Assembly: GCA_046727435.1 (NCBI GenBank) | Contig: JBKPCR010000164.1 | Location: forward strand, 1 to 12,581 | Length of the DNA: 12,581 bases | Direction of reading: 5' to 3' | Source of the DNA: CAVPRW01 sp046727435 [NCBI: bacterium] | GTDB lineage: Bacteria > Tectomicrobia > Entotheonellia > J063 | Shown here: in pieces, positions 1 to 6,511 of the stretch | Layout of the letters: each line of letters opens with the position of its first letter | How positions within the stretch are numbered: position 1 is the stretch's first letter | The notes under the pieces: generated by a model | What the model saw: the letters and a program-made list of their open reading frames with translations, nothing else | What the model was told of the DNA's origin: nothing | The model's database searches: none | Made by a program: the position numbers and the translations under genes

Positions 1-188
1 CCGCTGTTTATCAAACTATTGACAGGGAATCTTCGAAATATCAGCACCTGTACTCGATGGTTCATATCTTTGATCGTTACGATTCACTAATTTGGATTGA
101 CGCAGCCCATGTCACGCCAATCGGGAACCAATTGATCGCCGAGAGAATGCTAGACGTAATCCAGACGCGATCCTCCGATGAAAAGTAA
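1..188 (+). CDS. SGNH/GDSL hydrolase-like protein, C-terminal end (5' end outside window)
   Basis: The frame read from base 3 is open to a TAA at 186-188 and gives about 61 residues. Near the end it reads WIDAAHVTPIGNQLIAERML. This matches the C-terminal D-x-x-H block of SGNH hydrolases, in which the Asp and His complete the catalytic triad with an N-terminal Ser, followed by the usual G-N-x-x-I-A helix. Such proteins often sit beside MBOAT acyltransferases (DltD, AlgX/AlgJ, PatB-like) and act on acyl groups outside the cytoplasm. The MBOAT gene follows 103 nt downstream on the same strand, which supports that partnership. The catalytic Ser and any signal peptide lie upstream of the window. 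The role in transfer or removal of an acyl or aminoacyl group is inferred from the neighbours. The family call is fairly good for so short a piece; the substrate is unknown. Confidence 0.6.
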   Translation, partial: AVYQTIDRESSKYQHLYSMVHIFDRYDSLIWIDAAHVTPIGNQLIAERMLDVIQTRSSDEK

Positions 189-291
189 TCCACCATTCTT
201 TATGGATTTCAGGTTCTCTCCTGGCTCTTCTACGACTTGTACTAGGTGTTTCAACATCCTCATGATGTATTGCCGGAGCTGAGGGGTTACG

Positions 292-1824
292 ATGATTCAG
301 ACCGTGGGCTTAACATGTGTCGTTCTGCTTCTCATGGTGGTGGGGTGTCGTCTGCCGTCAATCAAGGGACGGCAGCTACTTCTTCTCGCTGCCAGTTATC
401 TGTTTTATGTTAATTGGGGAATAGGCTTTTTGTCCATCTTAATCATCAGTTCGCTGATGAATTATGCCTGCGGCTGGGCACTGCGCCGCAAAGTGACTGC
501 ACCGCGCTTGTGGATCGGTATCGCACTAAACCTTCTGCCGCTAGCTTTTTTTAAGTACTTGCCCGGGTTCCTAGAGTTGGGGCCAGCAGGCTCATGGCAA
601 TATGATCTTGGGCGCCAGATCATCATGCCGTTAGGAATGTCCTTTTGGACCTTTCAAGGACTTTCTTATCTATTTGACGTTTACTTCGAAGAGGAGCTAG
701 ACCCTTCTTTACTTGAGTTTTGTCTTTATATGGCTTTCTGGCCAACGGTCGCCTCCGGTCCTATTTGCCGCCTGCCCAGCATGTTGCCGCAATTCCGTCA
801 GCTTTCGTCCTTTAGCTGGGACGATCTATCTGCGGGTAGTCTGCGTTTTATCCAGGGCGTCATGATGAAGTTTGTGCTAGCCCAAATCCTGGGATCTGGA
901 TGGCTGCCCGGTGAAGGCATAGCCGCCGGGTTCGATCAGATGAAGAGCGGATGGGGTGGTGTAGATGTTTGGTTCTTGGGGATAGGATTTGCGTTCCTAC
1001 TATTTTTTGACTTCGCCGGCTACTCACATATGGTCATTGGGATCGCCCGGATATTCGGCATACGTCTGCCGGAAAACTTTGATCGCCCCTTTCTCTCGAT
1101 CACCCCCTCCATTTTCTGGACGCGCTGGCACATGTCACTTTCATTCTGGATTCGCGACTATATATTCAACCCGCTTGCCGCCGCCGGGCGGCGCTATAGT
1201 TGGTGGCCATATGTGGTTTTCATTATTTCTATGACTCTCTTTGGGTTGTGGCATGGGGCCAAATGGACTTTCATAGTTTATGGTGTGTACCATGGTTTGG
1301 TATTAGTCATGCACCGTTTGGGCCAGCGGATGAAACGACAATTCTCTGTCCGCCTGCCACGCTATTTGGGAGCTTTTCTATCGTGGGGAACTACGTTTGC
1401 GTTGATTTCGGTAGGGTTTATCTTTTTTCGCGCCAATGATTTGACTCAGGCTTGGACGATGTTGAGAGCTGTTTTTACGGCTGCCGCCTACGGGCATTTC
1501 GCTATGCCGCGTAGCTTTTATATGCTCACGTCCACCATTGCGGTCGGCTATTTTGTTGTCACAGCTGGACATTCATTGTTGCTTTCCTGGAGAGCACGCT
1601 ACAGTGAGGCAATAAGCGAACGTAGAGAATTCGCAGAGGGTAAATGGCCGGTGACCGTAGCCAATTTTACATTGATTATAGGGGCCTTGTTTGATTTCTT
1701 CACTGAGAGATTGTGGTGGTGGCTTGCTCCAGCCCTTACCCTTTTAGCGTTTTGGGTCGTTTTAGTGATTCACACACGGAGAGCTGTCTTCGCTGTAACG
1801 CCGTTCATGTACACTTTGTTTTGA
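292..1824 (+). CDS. MBOAT-family membrane O-acyltransferase (AlgI/DltB type)
   Basis: This 510-residue polytopic membrane protein belongs to the MBOAT family, which moves acyl groups from a cytoplasmic donor to a polymer on the outer face of the membrane. It shows repeated hydrophobic segments from residue 1 on, the family block FDRPFLSITPSIFWTRWHMS, and then LFGLWHGAKWTF with the expected catalytic His at 321. A second conserved His is at 334 (GVYHG). The length and His position resemble P. aeruginosa AlgI (about 520 residues, essential His322) more than typical DltB (about 400 residues). A purine-rich GAGCTGAGGGG element lies 5-10 nt before the ATG. It lies between an SGNH gene and a DltA-like ligase gene, so the donor is plausibly an aminoacyl or acyl carrier protein rather than acetyl-CoA. 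That donor assignment is inferred. The next gene starts after a gap of about 195 nt with no reading frame, so cotranscription is likely but not shown. Confidence 0.9.
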   Translation: MIQTVGLTCVVLLLMVVGCRLPSIKGRQLLLLAASYLFYVNWGIGFLSILIISSLMNYACGWALRRKVTAPRLWIGIALNLLPLAFFKYLPGFLELGPAGSWQYDLGRQIIMPLGMSFWTFQGLSYLFDVYFEEELDPSLLEFCLYMAFWPTVASGPICRLPSMLPQFRQLSSFSWDDLSAGSLRFIQGVMMKFVLAQILGSGWLPGEGIAAGFDQMKSGWGGVDVWFLGIGFAFLLFFDFAGYSHMVIGIARIFGIRLPENFDRPFLSITPSIFWTRWHMSLSFWIRDYIFNPLAAAGRRYSWWPYVVFIISMTLFGLWHGAKWTFIVYGVYHGLVLVMHRLGQRMKRQFSVRLPRYLGAFLSWGTTFALISVGFIFFRANDLTQAWTMLRAVFTAAAYGHFAMPRSFYMLTSTIAVGYFVVTAGHSLLLSWRARYSEAISERREFAEGKWPVTVANFTLIIGALFDFFTERLWWWLAPALTLLAFWVVLVIHTRRAVFAVTPFMYTLF

Positions 1825-2019
1825 CACTCGGTTTGGACGATTCTCCACTGGGTAAAATAGCGGCTTGTTAATAAAGAAAACCACACTGGACATGAAAGCT
1901 TAACGGTTTTGTATCACTAATTTGGGTGCGACGACTCAGGTTTCAACATAGGGCATCATCGAACTCCTTGTGTGGTGGGAACGGCGCAAATAATGGGTGA
2001 TCAGAATAGGACTTCTACG

Positions 2020-3528
2020 ATGGGAACTTCCATTCTTTCCAGATTTATTGAATGTTCAACGCAATTTCCGGATAATCCGGCAATTTTTGTTGATGACAGG
2101 TCATACACCTATGGCGAGTTAAATAGCCTTTGTTCTGCCATATGCGCACTTTTAAAAGCCCATGACATAAAAAAGGGAGACCGAGTAGGGATTTTTACGG
2201 AAAACAATATTTATACCTACGCCTCTCTTCTCGGAATTTTGTCCTGCGGAGCCTGTTATGTTCCGTTGAATTATGACAATCCCGTTGAACGAAACATGGG
2301 AATTATCGCCGAGGCTAGCATTAAAGTACTTTTATACACTGAAAAAGAAGACAAGGCCCGTGAACTTTCCGTTTCTCCGGGCACGGAATGCCGGCCGCTA
2401 AACAACCGGCTTTACCCCAACCCGAGCAAATTGGATCTAGTAGACCAAATGCACGGTGATCTTTGTTATTTGCTTTTCACTTCCGGTACCACAGGCAAGC
2501 CCAAGGGAGTGCCGATTTATCACCGTAATCTTTCCGCATTTCTTGACATGATGCTGGAAAGCGGGAGGTATGATTTCAACAGGAATGACCGTTTCCTTCA
2601 AATGTTTGAGCTGACTTTTGATCTCTCGGTTTTTTCATTCCTTGTCCCCCTGTCGGTGGGCGCGAGTTTTTATCCGATTCCCCGGAAGGGGATGACTTAC
2701 TTGGAAGTGGCCGATACCCTTGAAACCAGGGAGATCACCGCTGCCCTGATGGTACCTTCGGTCATTAACTACCTTAAGCCCTATTTCGGAGAGATTAACC
2801 TTCCCAAAATGAGATACAGCCTATTTTGCGGTGAAGCGCTCTACCATGAAACCCTTTCTAGTTGGGCACAATGCGTTCCTTACGCAAAAATCGAAAATCT
2901 ATACGGCCCCACTGAGGCCACAATTTTCTGCCTGCGCTACGAATGGCAACGCGGAGAGTCGCCACATCCGCAAGGTAAAGGAATTGTTCCTATCGGCAGA
3001 CCCATGGAAGGAATGGATGCTTTCATAATAAACGAAAACGGCTTGGATGAAGAGGGAGAACTCTGCCTCAACGGCGAACAGGTTACCTTTGGCTATTGGA
3101 ACAATCCATCAAAAACCGCAGAAGTATTTGGAACGACGAAAAACGGCAAGAAATTCTACCGGACCGGCGACTTATGTAAAATCGATCAAACTGGTAATTT
3201 TCTGTATCTGGGGCGGATAGACAACCAGGTAAAAATTGACGGCCACCGGGTAGAACTTGAAGAAATCGAATTCCATGCTCGCGTATTCTGTGGGGACAAA
3301 CAGGTGATTGCTGCAGTGAACACTAGCGAAGCGGGCTTTCATTCCATTCTTCTTTTTATCGAAAGTGAAAAGGACCTGAACAAGGGCTTGGAGGAACATT
3401 TGAAAAAGCATCTTCCGGACTACATGATCCCTAAAGAAATAATCACCGCAAGTCTCTTTCCCCTCAACAGCAATGGTAAAATCGACCGCAAGGCCCTGAC
3501 AAATAAATTCCTACAAAATTTAAAATAG
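2020..3528 (+). CDS. DltA-like amino-acid adenylating enzyme (AMP-binding; probable D-alanine--carrier protein ligase)
   Basis: This ANL-superfamily enzyme would activate an amino acid with ATP and load it on the phosphopantetheine arm of a carrier protein. From the ATG at 2020 it has 502 residues, close to DltA (about 504). Motifs in order are A3 FTSGTTGKPKG (153-163), FDLSV with Asp201 at the place that binds the substrate amine in amino-acid adenylating enzymes, FCGE with Cys270, A5 YGPTEAT (295), A7 YRTGDL (380), A8 GRIDNQVKIDGHRVE (about 396) and A10 NGKIDRKAL with Lys487. In DltA a Cys in the same FCGE block (about 269) helps select D-alanine, so D-Ala is the best guess. The frame is open from a GTG at 1972 and has another ATG at 1993. 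I prefer 2020 because AGGA stands 8 nt before it and the length and residue numbers then fit DltA. Base composition is poorer in GC than the genes after 4990. The presumed carrier partner (4189) is separated by an IS relic. Confidence 0.88.
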   Translation: MGTSILSRFIECSTQFPDNPAIFVDDRSYTYGELNSLCSAICALLKAHDIKKGDRVGIFTENNIYTYASLLGILSCGACYVPLNYDNPVERNMGIIAEASIKVLLYTEKEDKARELSVSPGTECRPLNNRLYPNPSKLDLVDQMHGDLCYLLFTSGTTGKPKGVPIYHRNLSAFLDMMLESGRYDFNRNDRFLQMFELTFDLSVFSFLVPLSVGASFYPIPRKGMTYLEVADTLETREITAALMVPSVINYLKPYFGEINLPKMRYSLFCGEALYHETLSSWAQCVPYAKIENLYGPTEATIFCLRYEWQRGESPHPQGKGIVPIGRPMEGMDAFIINENGLDEEGELCLNGEQVTFGYWNNPSKTAEVFGTTKNGKKFYRTGDLCKIDQTGNFLYLGRIDNQVKIDGHRVELEEIEFHARVFCGDKQVIAAVNTSEAGFHSILLFIESEKDLNKGLEEHLKKHLPDYMIPKEIITASLFPLNSNGKIDRKALTNKFLQNLK

Positions 3529-3600
3529 TTAACCACGTTCTAATTAGAGTAGTCCCTCAATAAGAGAGGACCAAATTTAACAGTCTAGCACAGATGCCAA

Positions 3601-3770
3601 TGATATCATCATCAAAATTCTCTAGGTGATCTGACCGCTGCCACTGAATTAGCATCGACCATACTCTAGGCGTTCTTCAAATTGAATCGGTTTATATCAG
3701 GCCACAATACCGGGGTAATGGTCTTCAAAACCAGAACACGGTCTACCGAGATCCAGTTAATGAAAAATAA
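3601..3770 (+). pseudogene. Possible GNAT N-acetyltransferase scrap (decayed)
   Basis: In the frame ending at the TAA of 3768-3770 the translation reads VLQIESVYIRPQYRGNGL, which resembles the beta4/motif A region of GNAT acetyltransferases (V-x-P-x-Y-R-G-x-G). The frame is closed upstream by a TGA at 3645-3647. A neighbouring frame from about 3604 reads LTAATELASTIL before a TAG, which would be the preceding stretch after a frameshift. No acetyl-CoA-binding helix follows the glycine loop. If real, it is a decayed fragment brought in or left behind by the mobile element that follows. The match is short and could be chance. Confidence 0.22.
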
Positions 3771-3779
3771 TGTCCCAGC

Positions 3780-4025
3780 CATAATAGCGAGCGCCTCACG
3801 GAATACCCATTGCCATCGTATTCGACGGATTACCATCCAATTGAGTACCTGTGGAAGAAGGCGAAACGGCGGGCAACGCATGACAAGTACTTCAAGGAGT
3901 GGGCTACATTAACGGTCTCAGTAGATAAAGCACTTGCGTATTTTGCCATGCATTCCAAAGAGATGTTATGGCTGTTTGGGCGCTACTGTGAAGAAAGCAG
4001 CTTGGAACTCAAACGGGCTGCTTAG
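3780..4025 (+). mobile_element. IS630-family transposase remnant (C-terminal end only)
   Basis: The frame reads ERLTEYPLPSYSTDYHPIEY and continues LWKKAKRRATHDKYF to a TAG at 4023-4025. The P-x-Y-S-x-D-x-x-P-I-E-x-L-W-K block is the signature of the IS630/Tc1-mariner DDE domain and carries the last catalytic acidic residue (Glu of PIEYLW). Homology stops abruptly upstream of about 3780: the same frame has a TAA at 3768-3770, and the two earlier catalytic Asp regions are absent. Only the last quarter of a transposase survives, so it cannot move itself. It sits between the DltA-like gene and the carrier-protein gene, same strand as both. From 4026 to 4188 I see no gene, only AT-rich sequence leading to the carrier gene. 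Confidence 0.72.
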
Positions 4026-4188
4026 ATTTCTATAAGCAAACCTGAACGTCTATAGCTTACCGGAAAGTGGGGTTTACTTTTAAGAGCGAAAAAAGTCCCG
4101 AAAATAGAAAACTCGGAAGACTGCTCCCTACCACGCCAAGCTTATACTGCGGAATGATTAACTCGTAGTTCGCGAAGGTGAAAGGTCA

Positions 4189-4440
4189 ATGAAAAAAGAA
4201 GAAACGACCGACAAGTTGAAGTCTGTGTTCCAGAAAGTTCTCGAGGAAAACGACATCACTATTACTCGGGAAATGACCGCCCAGGATATAGAAAAGTGGG
4301 ATTCTTTGCGCCATATCCAACTGATCAGCGAGGTGGAAAGGGCCTTTGGGATCAAATTTAAACTGCGTGAAATCGTGAGTATGAAAAATGTGGGCGACCT
4401 GATCGACCTGATCCATGCGAAACAAGGGATGCCCGTTTAA
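4189..4440 (+). CDS. Acyl/aminoacyl carrier protein (phosphopantetheine-binding, DltC role)
   Basis: This 83-residue acidic helical protein has the carrier-protein signature WDSLRHIQLI. Ser39 is the site for the 4'-phosphopantetheine arm, followed by ISEVERAFGIKFK, the recognition helix seen by synthetases and transferases. The size fits DltC and stand-alone acyl carrier proteins (about 78-85). An AAGGTG element 8 nt before the ATG, with GAAAGG closer in, serves as ribosome-binding site. Base composition matches the ligase gene rather than the GC-rich genes downstream. It most likely accepts the amino acid activated by the DltA-like enzyme and presents it to the MBOAT protein; this pairing rests on context. 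The gene has lost direct contact with the ligase gene through the IS630 relic, and its stop codon lies about 15 nt from the end of an IS6-family relic, so its promoter may have changed. The W-D-S-L form also resembles carriers that serve FkbH or O-acetyl systems. Confidence 0.85.
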   Translation: MKKEETTDKLKSVFQKVLEENDITITREMTAQDIEKWDSLRHIQLISEVERAFGIKFKLREIVSMKNVGDLIDLIHAKQGMPV

Positions 4441-4454
4441 AGGGGGACGCTTCA

Positions 4455-4965
4455 TTCGGCTGGTGGGAATTCTCCGCGCGGTTGTTCAGATACCGGTGTT
4501 GGCGGTGCTTCACCGCAGGAAGCATCTCCTGCTTCGCGGCGCCGTAGCTTTTCAGCTTGTCGGTGATCATCATCCGTGGCACATACATAAGCCCTTAAGG
4601 AGTTTGCGGAAGAACTTCTTGGCCGCTTTCTTATTCCGGCGGCTTTGGACCAGAACGTCGAGCACGCGGCCATCCTGATCAACGGCCCGCCAGAGGTCAT
4701 GCCAGGCCCCGTTGATCGTCAGAAACACTTCATCCAGGTGCCACGTGTCACCGGGTCTGGGGCGCCGCCGGCGGAGCTGATTGGCATAAGCTTGATCGAA
4801 TTTCCGACACCATTTGCGGATGGCTTCGTACGAGACGATCAGCCCACGGACGACGAGCAGTTCTTCTACATCGCGATCGCTGAGGCAAAACCGGAAATAC
4901 AGCTAGACACCGCGGTAAGCTGTGATACATTGGGTGACCTGTTATAACGACCAACCTTCTTGGAG
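4455..4965 (-). mobile_element. IS6-family transposase relic with in-frame TAG and frameshift
   Basis: Read on the - strand, the family sequence is recognisable almost throughout: LYFRFCLSDRDVEELL, then VSYEAIRKWCRKFDQAYANQ, GDTWHLDEVFLTINGAWHDL, WRAVDQDGRVLDVLVQ, NKKAAKKFFRKLLKG, MITDKLKSYGAAKQ and LNNRAENSHQP. The three DDE acidic residues are visible in WHLDEV, AVDQDG and RAENSH. Two lesions disable it. A TAG replaces the Trp expected before LYFRF. A one-base loss after KLLKGL shifts the frame before MYVPRMMITDK. The N-terminus before about residue 20 and the C-terminus after NSHQP are missing. It lies within 20 nt of the carrier-protein stop codon and about 30 nt upstream of the dehydrogenase, marking the boundary between the two halves of the window. 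Confidence 0.85.
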
Positions 4966-4992
4966 CACACGCCACGTCAGGAGGCATGAACG

Positions 4993-6096
4993 ATGCTTGC
5001 GAAGGCCGCCGTGCTGTATGAAGTCGGGACACCCCTCCGTCTTGAAGAGGTCGAGGTGCTGCCACCCCAACGTGGGGAAGTTCAGGTCCGCATGTATGCC
5101 GGTGGTGTCTGTCATAGCGACCTGCATGTCATGAAGGGCGACCTGCTGATGCCCCTGCCCATCATCCTGGGACATGAGGGCTCAGGCAGTGTGGAATGTG
5201 TCGGGGAAGGCGTCACTTCGGTTCAACCAGGCGACCATGTCATTCCCGTCTGGCGGGTCTCGTGTGGGAGCTGCGAGTTCTGCACCGGCGGGCGTCCAGC
5301 GCTGTGCGATGTGGGCACCCAGGTGCGCGTCACGGGCCTGATGCCCGACGGGACCACCCGCTTTCGGGTCCACACGACCCCGATACGGCACTTTGCCGGG
5401 GTCTCCACCTTTGCGCAGCTGTCGACGATGCCAGAAGCGGCCGTCCTCAAAATTCCGCCAGATTTTCCGCTGGACAAAGCCGCGCTGCTCGGATGTGGCG
5501 TGATTACCGGGGTTGGAGCGGTGATCAACGCCGCCAAAGTGAGGATGGGGAGCAGCGTTGCGGTCTTCGGCTGTGGTGGCATCGGCCTTAACGCCATGCA
5601 GGGGGCACGGATCGTGGGGGCCCTCACGATCATTGCGGTGGATGTCCTCCCGCAAAAGCTTGCCTACGCCCAGCACATGGGGGCGACCCACCTGGTGAAT
5701 GCGGCCCAGGATGACCCGGTCGCGGCGATCAAAGAGCTCACCGGCGGTCGTGGGGTGGAGTATGCCTTTGAAGCCATCGGTCTGCCCAAGACCATCGAAC
5801 AAGCCTATGCGGCGACTCGCAAGAGGGGTACGTGCGTGGTGATCGGCTTGACGCGGGCCGATACGCCGGTGCGGATCAATGCCAATGAGCTGGTGTATGC
5901 CGAGAAAACCCTCATGGGCTCGCTCTATGGCTCGTCACGCCCCAAGATCGACATCTTGAACCTGATCGAGATGTATCAAGCGGGCAAGCTGCAGGTCGAT
6001 GAACTCTTGACGCGGACCTACCCTCTGGAGGAGATCAACACGGCCTACGCCGCGCTCGAAGCGGGGGAAGTAGCGCGCAGTCTGGTGCTGGCGTAG
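4993..6096 (+). CDS. Zinc-dependent alcohol dehydrogenase (medium-chain, NAD-type)
   Basis: This 367-residue medium-chain dehydrogenase would oxidise an alcohol to an aldehyde or the reverse; the substrate is unknown. Catalytic-zinc ligands are Cys40 (GVCHSDLH), His61 with Glu62 (GHEGSG) and Cys169 (LLGCGVITG). A structural-zinc lobe is intact with Cys92, Cys95, Cys98 and Cys106. The Rossmann glycine motif is GCGGIG (194-199), and an Asp (IIAVDV) at the end of the next strand suggests NAD rather than NADP. The retained 20-residue segment after the zinc lobe places it near class I/III alcohol dehydrogenases, including mycobacterial-type and thiol-adduct formaldehyde enzymes. AGGAGG lies 8 nt before the ATG. 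A weak promoter may sit at the IS6-relic end, with TATAAC at 4943-4948 and only a poor -35. The gene is intact and typical in length. Neighbours give no pathway. Confidence 0.92.
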   Translation: MLAKAAVLYEVGTPLRLEEVEVLPPQRGEVQVRMYAGGVCHSDLHVMKGDLLMPLPIILGHEGSGSVECVGEGVTSVQPGDHVIPVWRVSCGSCEFCTGGRPALCDVGTQVRVTGLMPDGTTRFRVHTTPIRHFAGVSTFAQLSTMPEAAVLKIPPDFPLDKAALLGCGVITGVGAVINAAKVRMGSSVAVFGCGGIGLNAMQGARIVGALTIIAVDVLPQKLAYAQHMGATHLVNAAQDDPVAAIKELTGGRGVEYAFEAIGLPKTIEQAYAATRKRGTCVVIGLTRADTPVRINANELVYAEKTLMGSLYGSSRPKIDILNLIEMYQAGKLQVDELLTRTYPLEEINTAYAALEAGEVARSLVLA

Positions 6097-6275
6097 GAGT
6101 CATGCAGGGGCCAAAGGCAAACGACGTCCGCCGCTGCGCGACGCGGTGTGTCAGACGTCGAACCGGTGCAAGTTTCGTCAACCGCACATCACCGCGGGGT
6201 TGTCGAGGCAGCAAGCCTTGACCATGTCCACGCCATGCCGCAGGCCTCCACCCAGCTAGGCCTCGACCTGACCAT
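6097..6275. other. Non-coding scar between dehydrogenase and caspase-like gene
   Basis: No frame here has a believable start, ribosome site and family signature on either strand. The long + frame from 6148 to 6864 is a shadow: it overlaps the real caspase-like frame, is rich in Arg/Gly/Ala and shows no motif. Together with the sulfatase relic and the decapitated caspase-like gene to its right, the stretch looks like a rearrangement scar. I see no terminator with a T run after the dehydrogenase stop. Confidence 0.4.
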
Positions 6276-6425
6276 TCACCGCGCATGTCGTCTCGTTCGC
6301 GGATATGTCGGCGCTGCAATCGGTACCACCGTCCGGTCGAGCGGTACCTGTGGGACCGCGGCCCCGACCCAGACAGCCAGTAGCACCGCGGCAGCACACG
6401 TGGCGTTGAAGCAGGCATGTGTCAT
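6276..6425 (-). pseudogene. Probable arylsulfatase N-terminal relic with signal peptide
   Basis: On the - strand an ATG at 6425 is preceded by AAAGGGG at a good spacing. It encodes a 49-residue frame beginning MTHACFNATCAAAVLLAVWV, which looks like a signal peptide. It continues PQVPLDRTVVPIAAPTYP, similar to the start of many periplasmic arylsulfatases (PLDRTVLPI...P-x-Y). After TYPRTRR the similarity ends and a TGA closes the frame at 6276-6278. No sulfatase C-x-P-x-R core follows on this strand in any frame. I read it as the surviving start of a sulfatase gene cut off by rearrangement. It points away from the caspase-like gene. An alternative is a small exported peptide, since start, ribosome site and signal peptide are intact. 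Confidence 0.38.
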
Positions 6426-6511
6426 CAGGCCCCTTTCTCGTTTGATGAATGGCCATGTCGACGTCTGTGAAGCCGCCAACAATGTTCGGCTCGTGCTGAG
6501 CGCGGGCCGGG

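Noticed and set aside
1825-2019. Promoter for the ligase gene (for example TTGGAC ... TAAAAT near 1832-1857)
   Set aside because: The spacer is only 14 nt and no other convincing pair was found; cotranscription with the MBOAT gene is as likely.
3666-3881. 71-codon hydrophobic - strand frame across the debris region
   Set aside because: Looks membrane-like, but it is antisense to the IS630 tail and has no ribosome site; likely chance.
5182-5802. 206-codon - strand frame inside the dehydrogenase
   Set aside because: Entirely antisense to a gene with all catalytic residues in place, and no recognisable family.
6150-6275. - strand reading LGGGLRHGVDMVKACCLDN near the sulfatase relic
   Set aside because: It caught the eye as protein-like but is bounded by stops and matches no family I can name.
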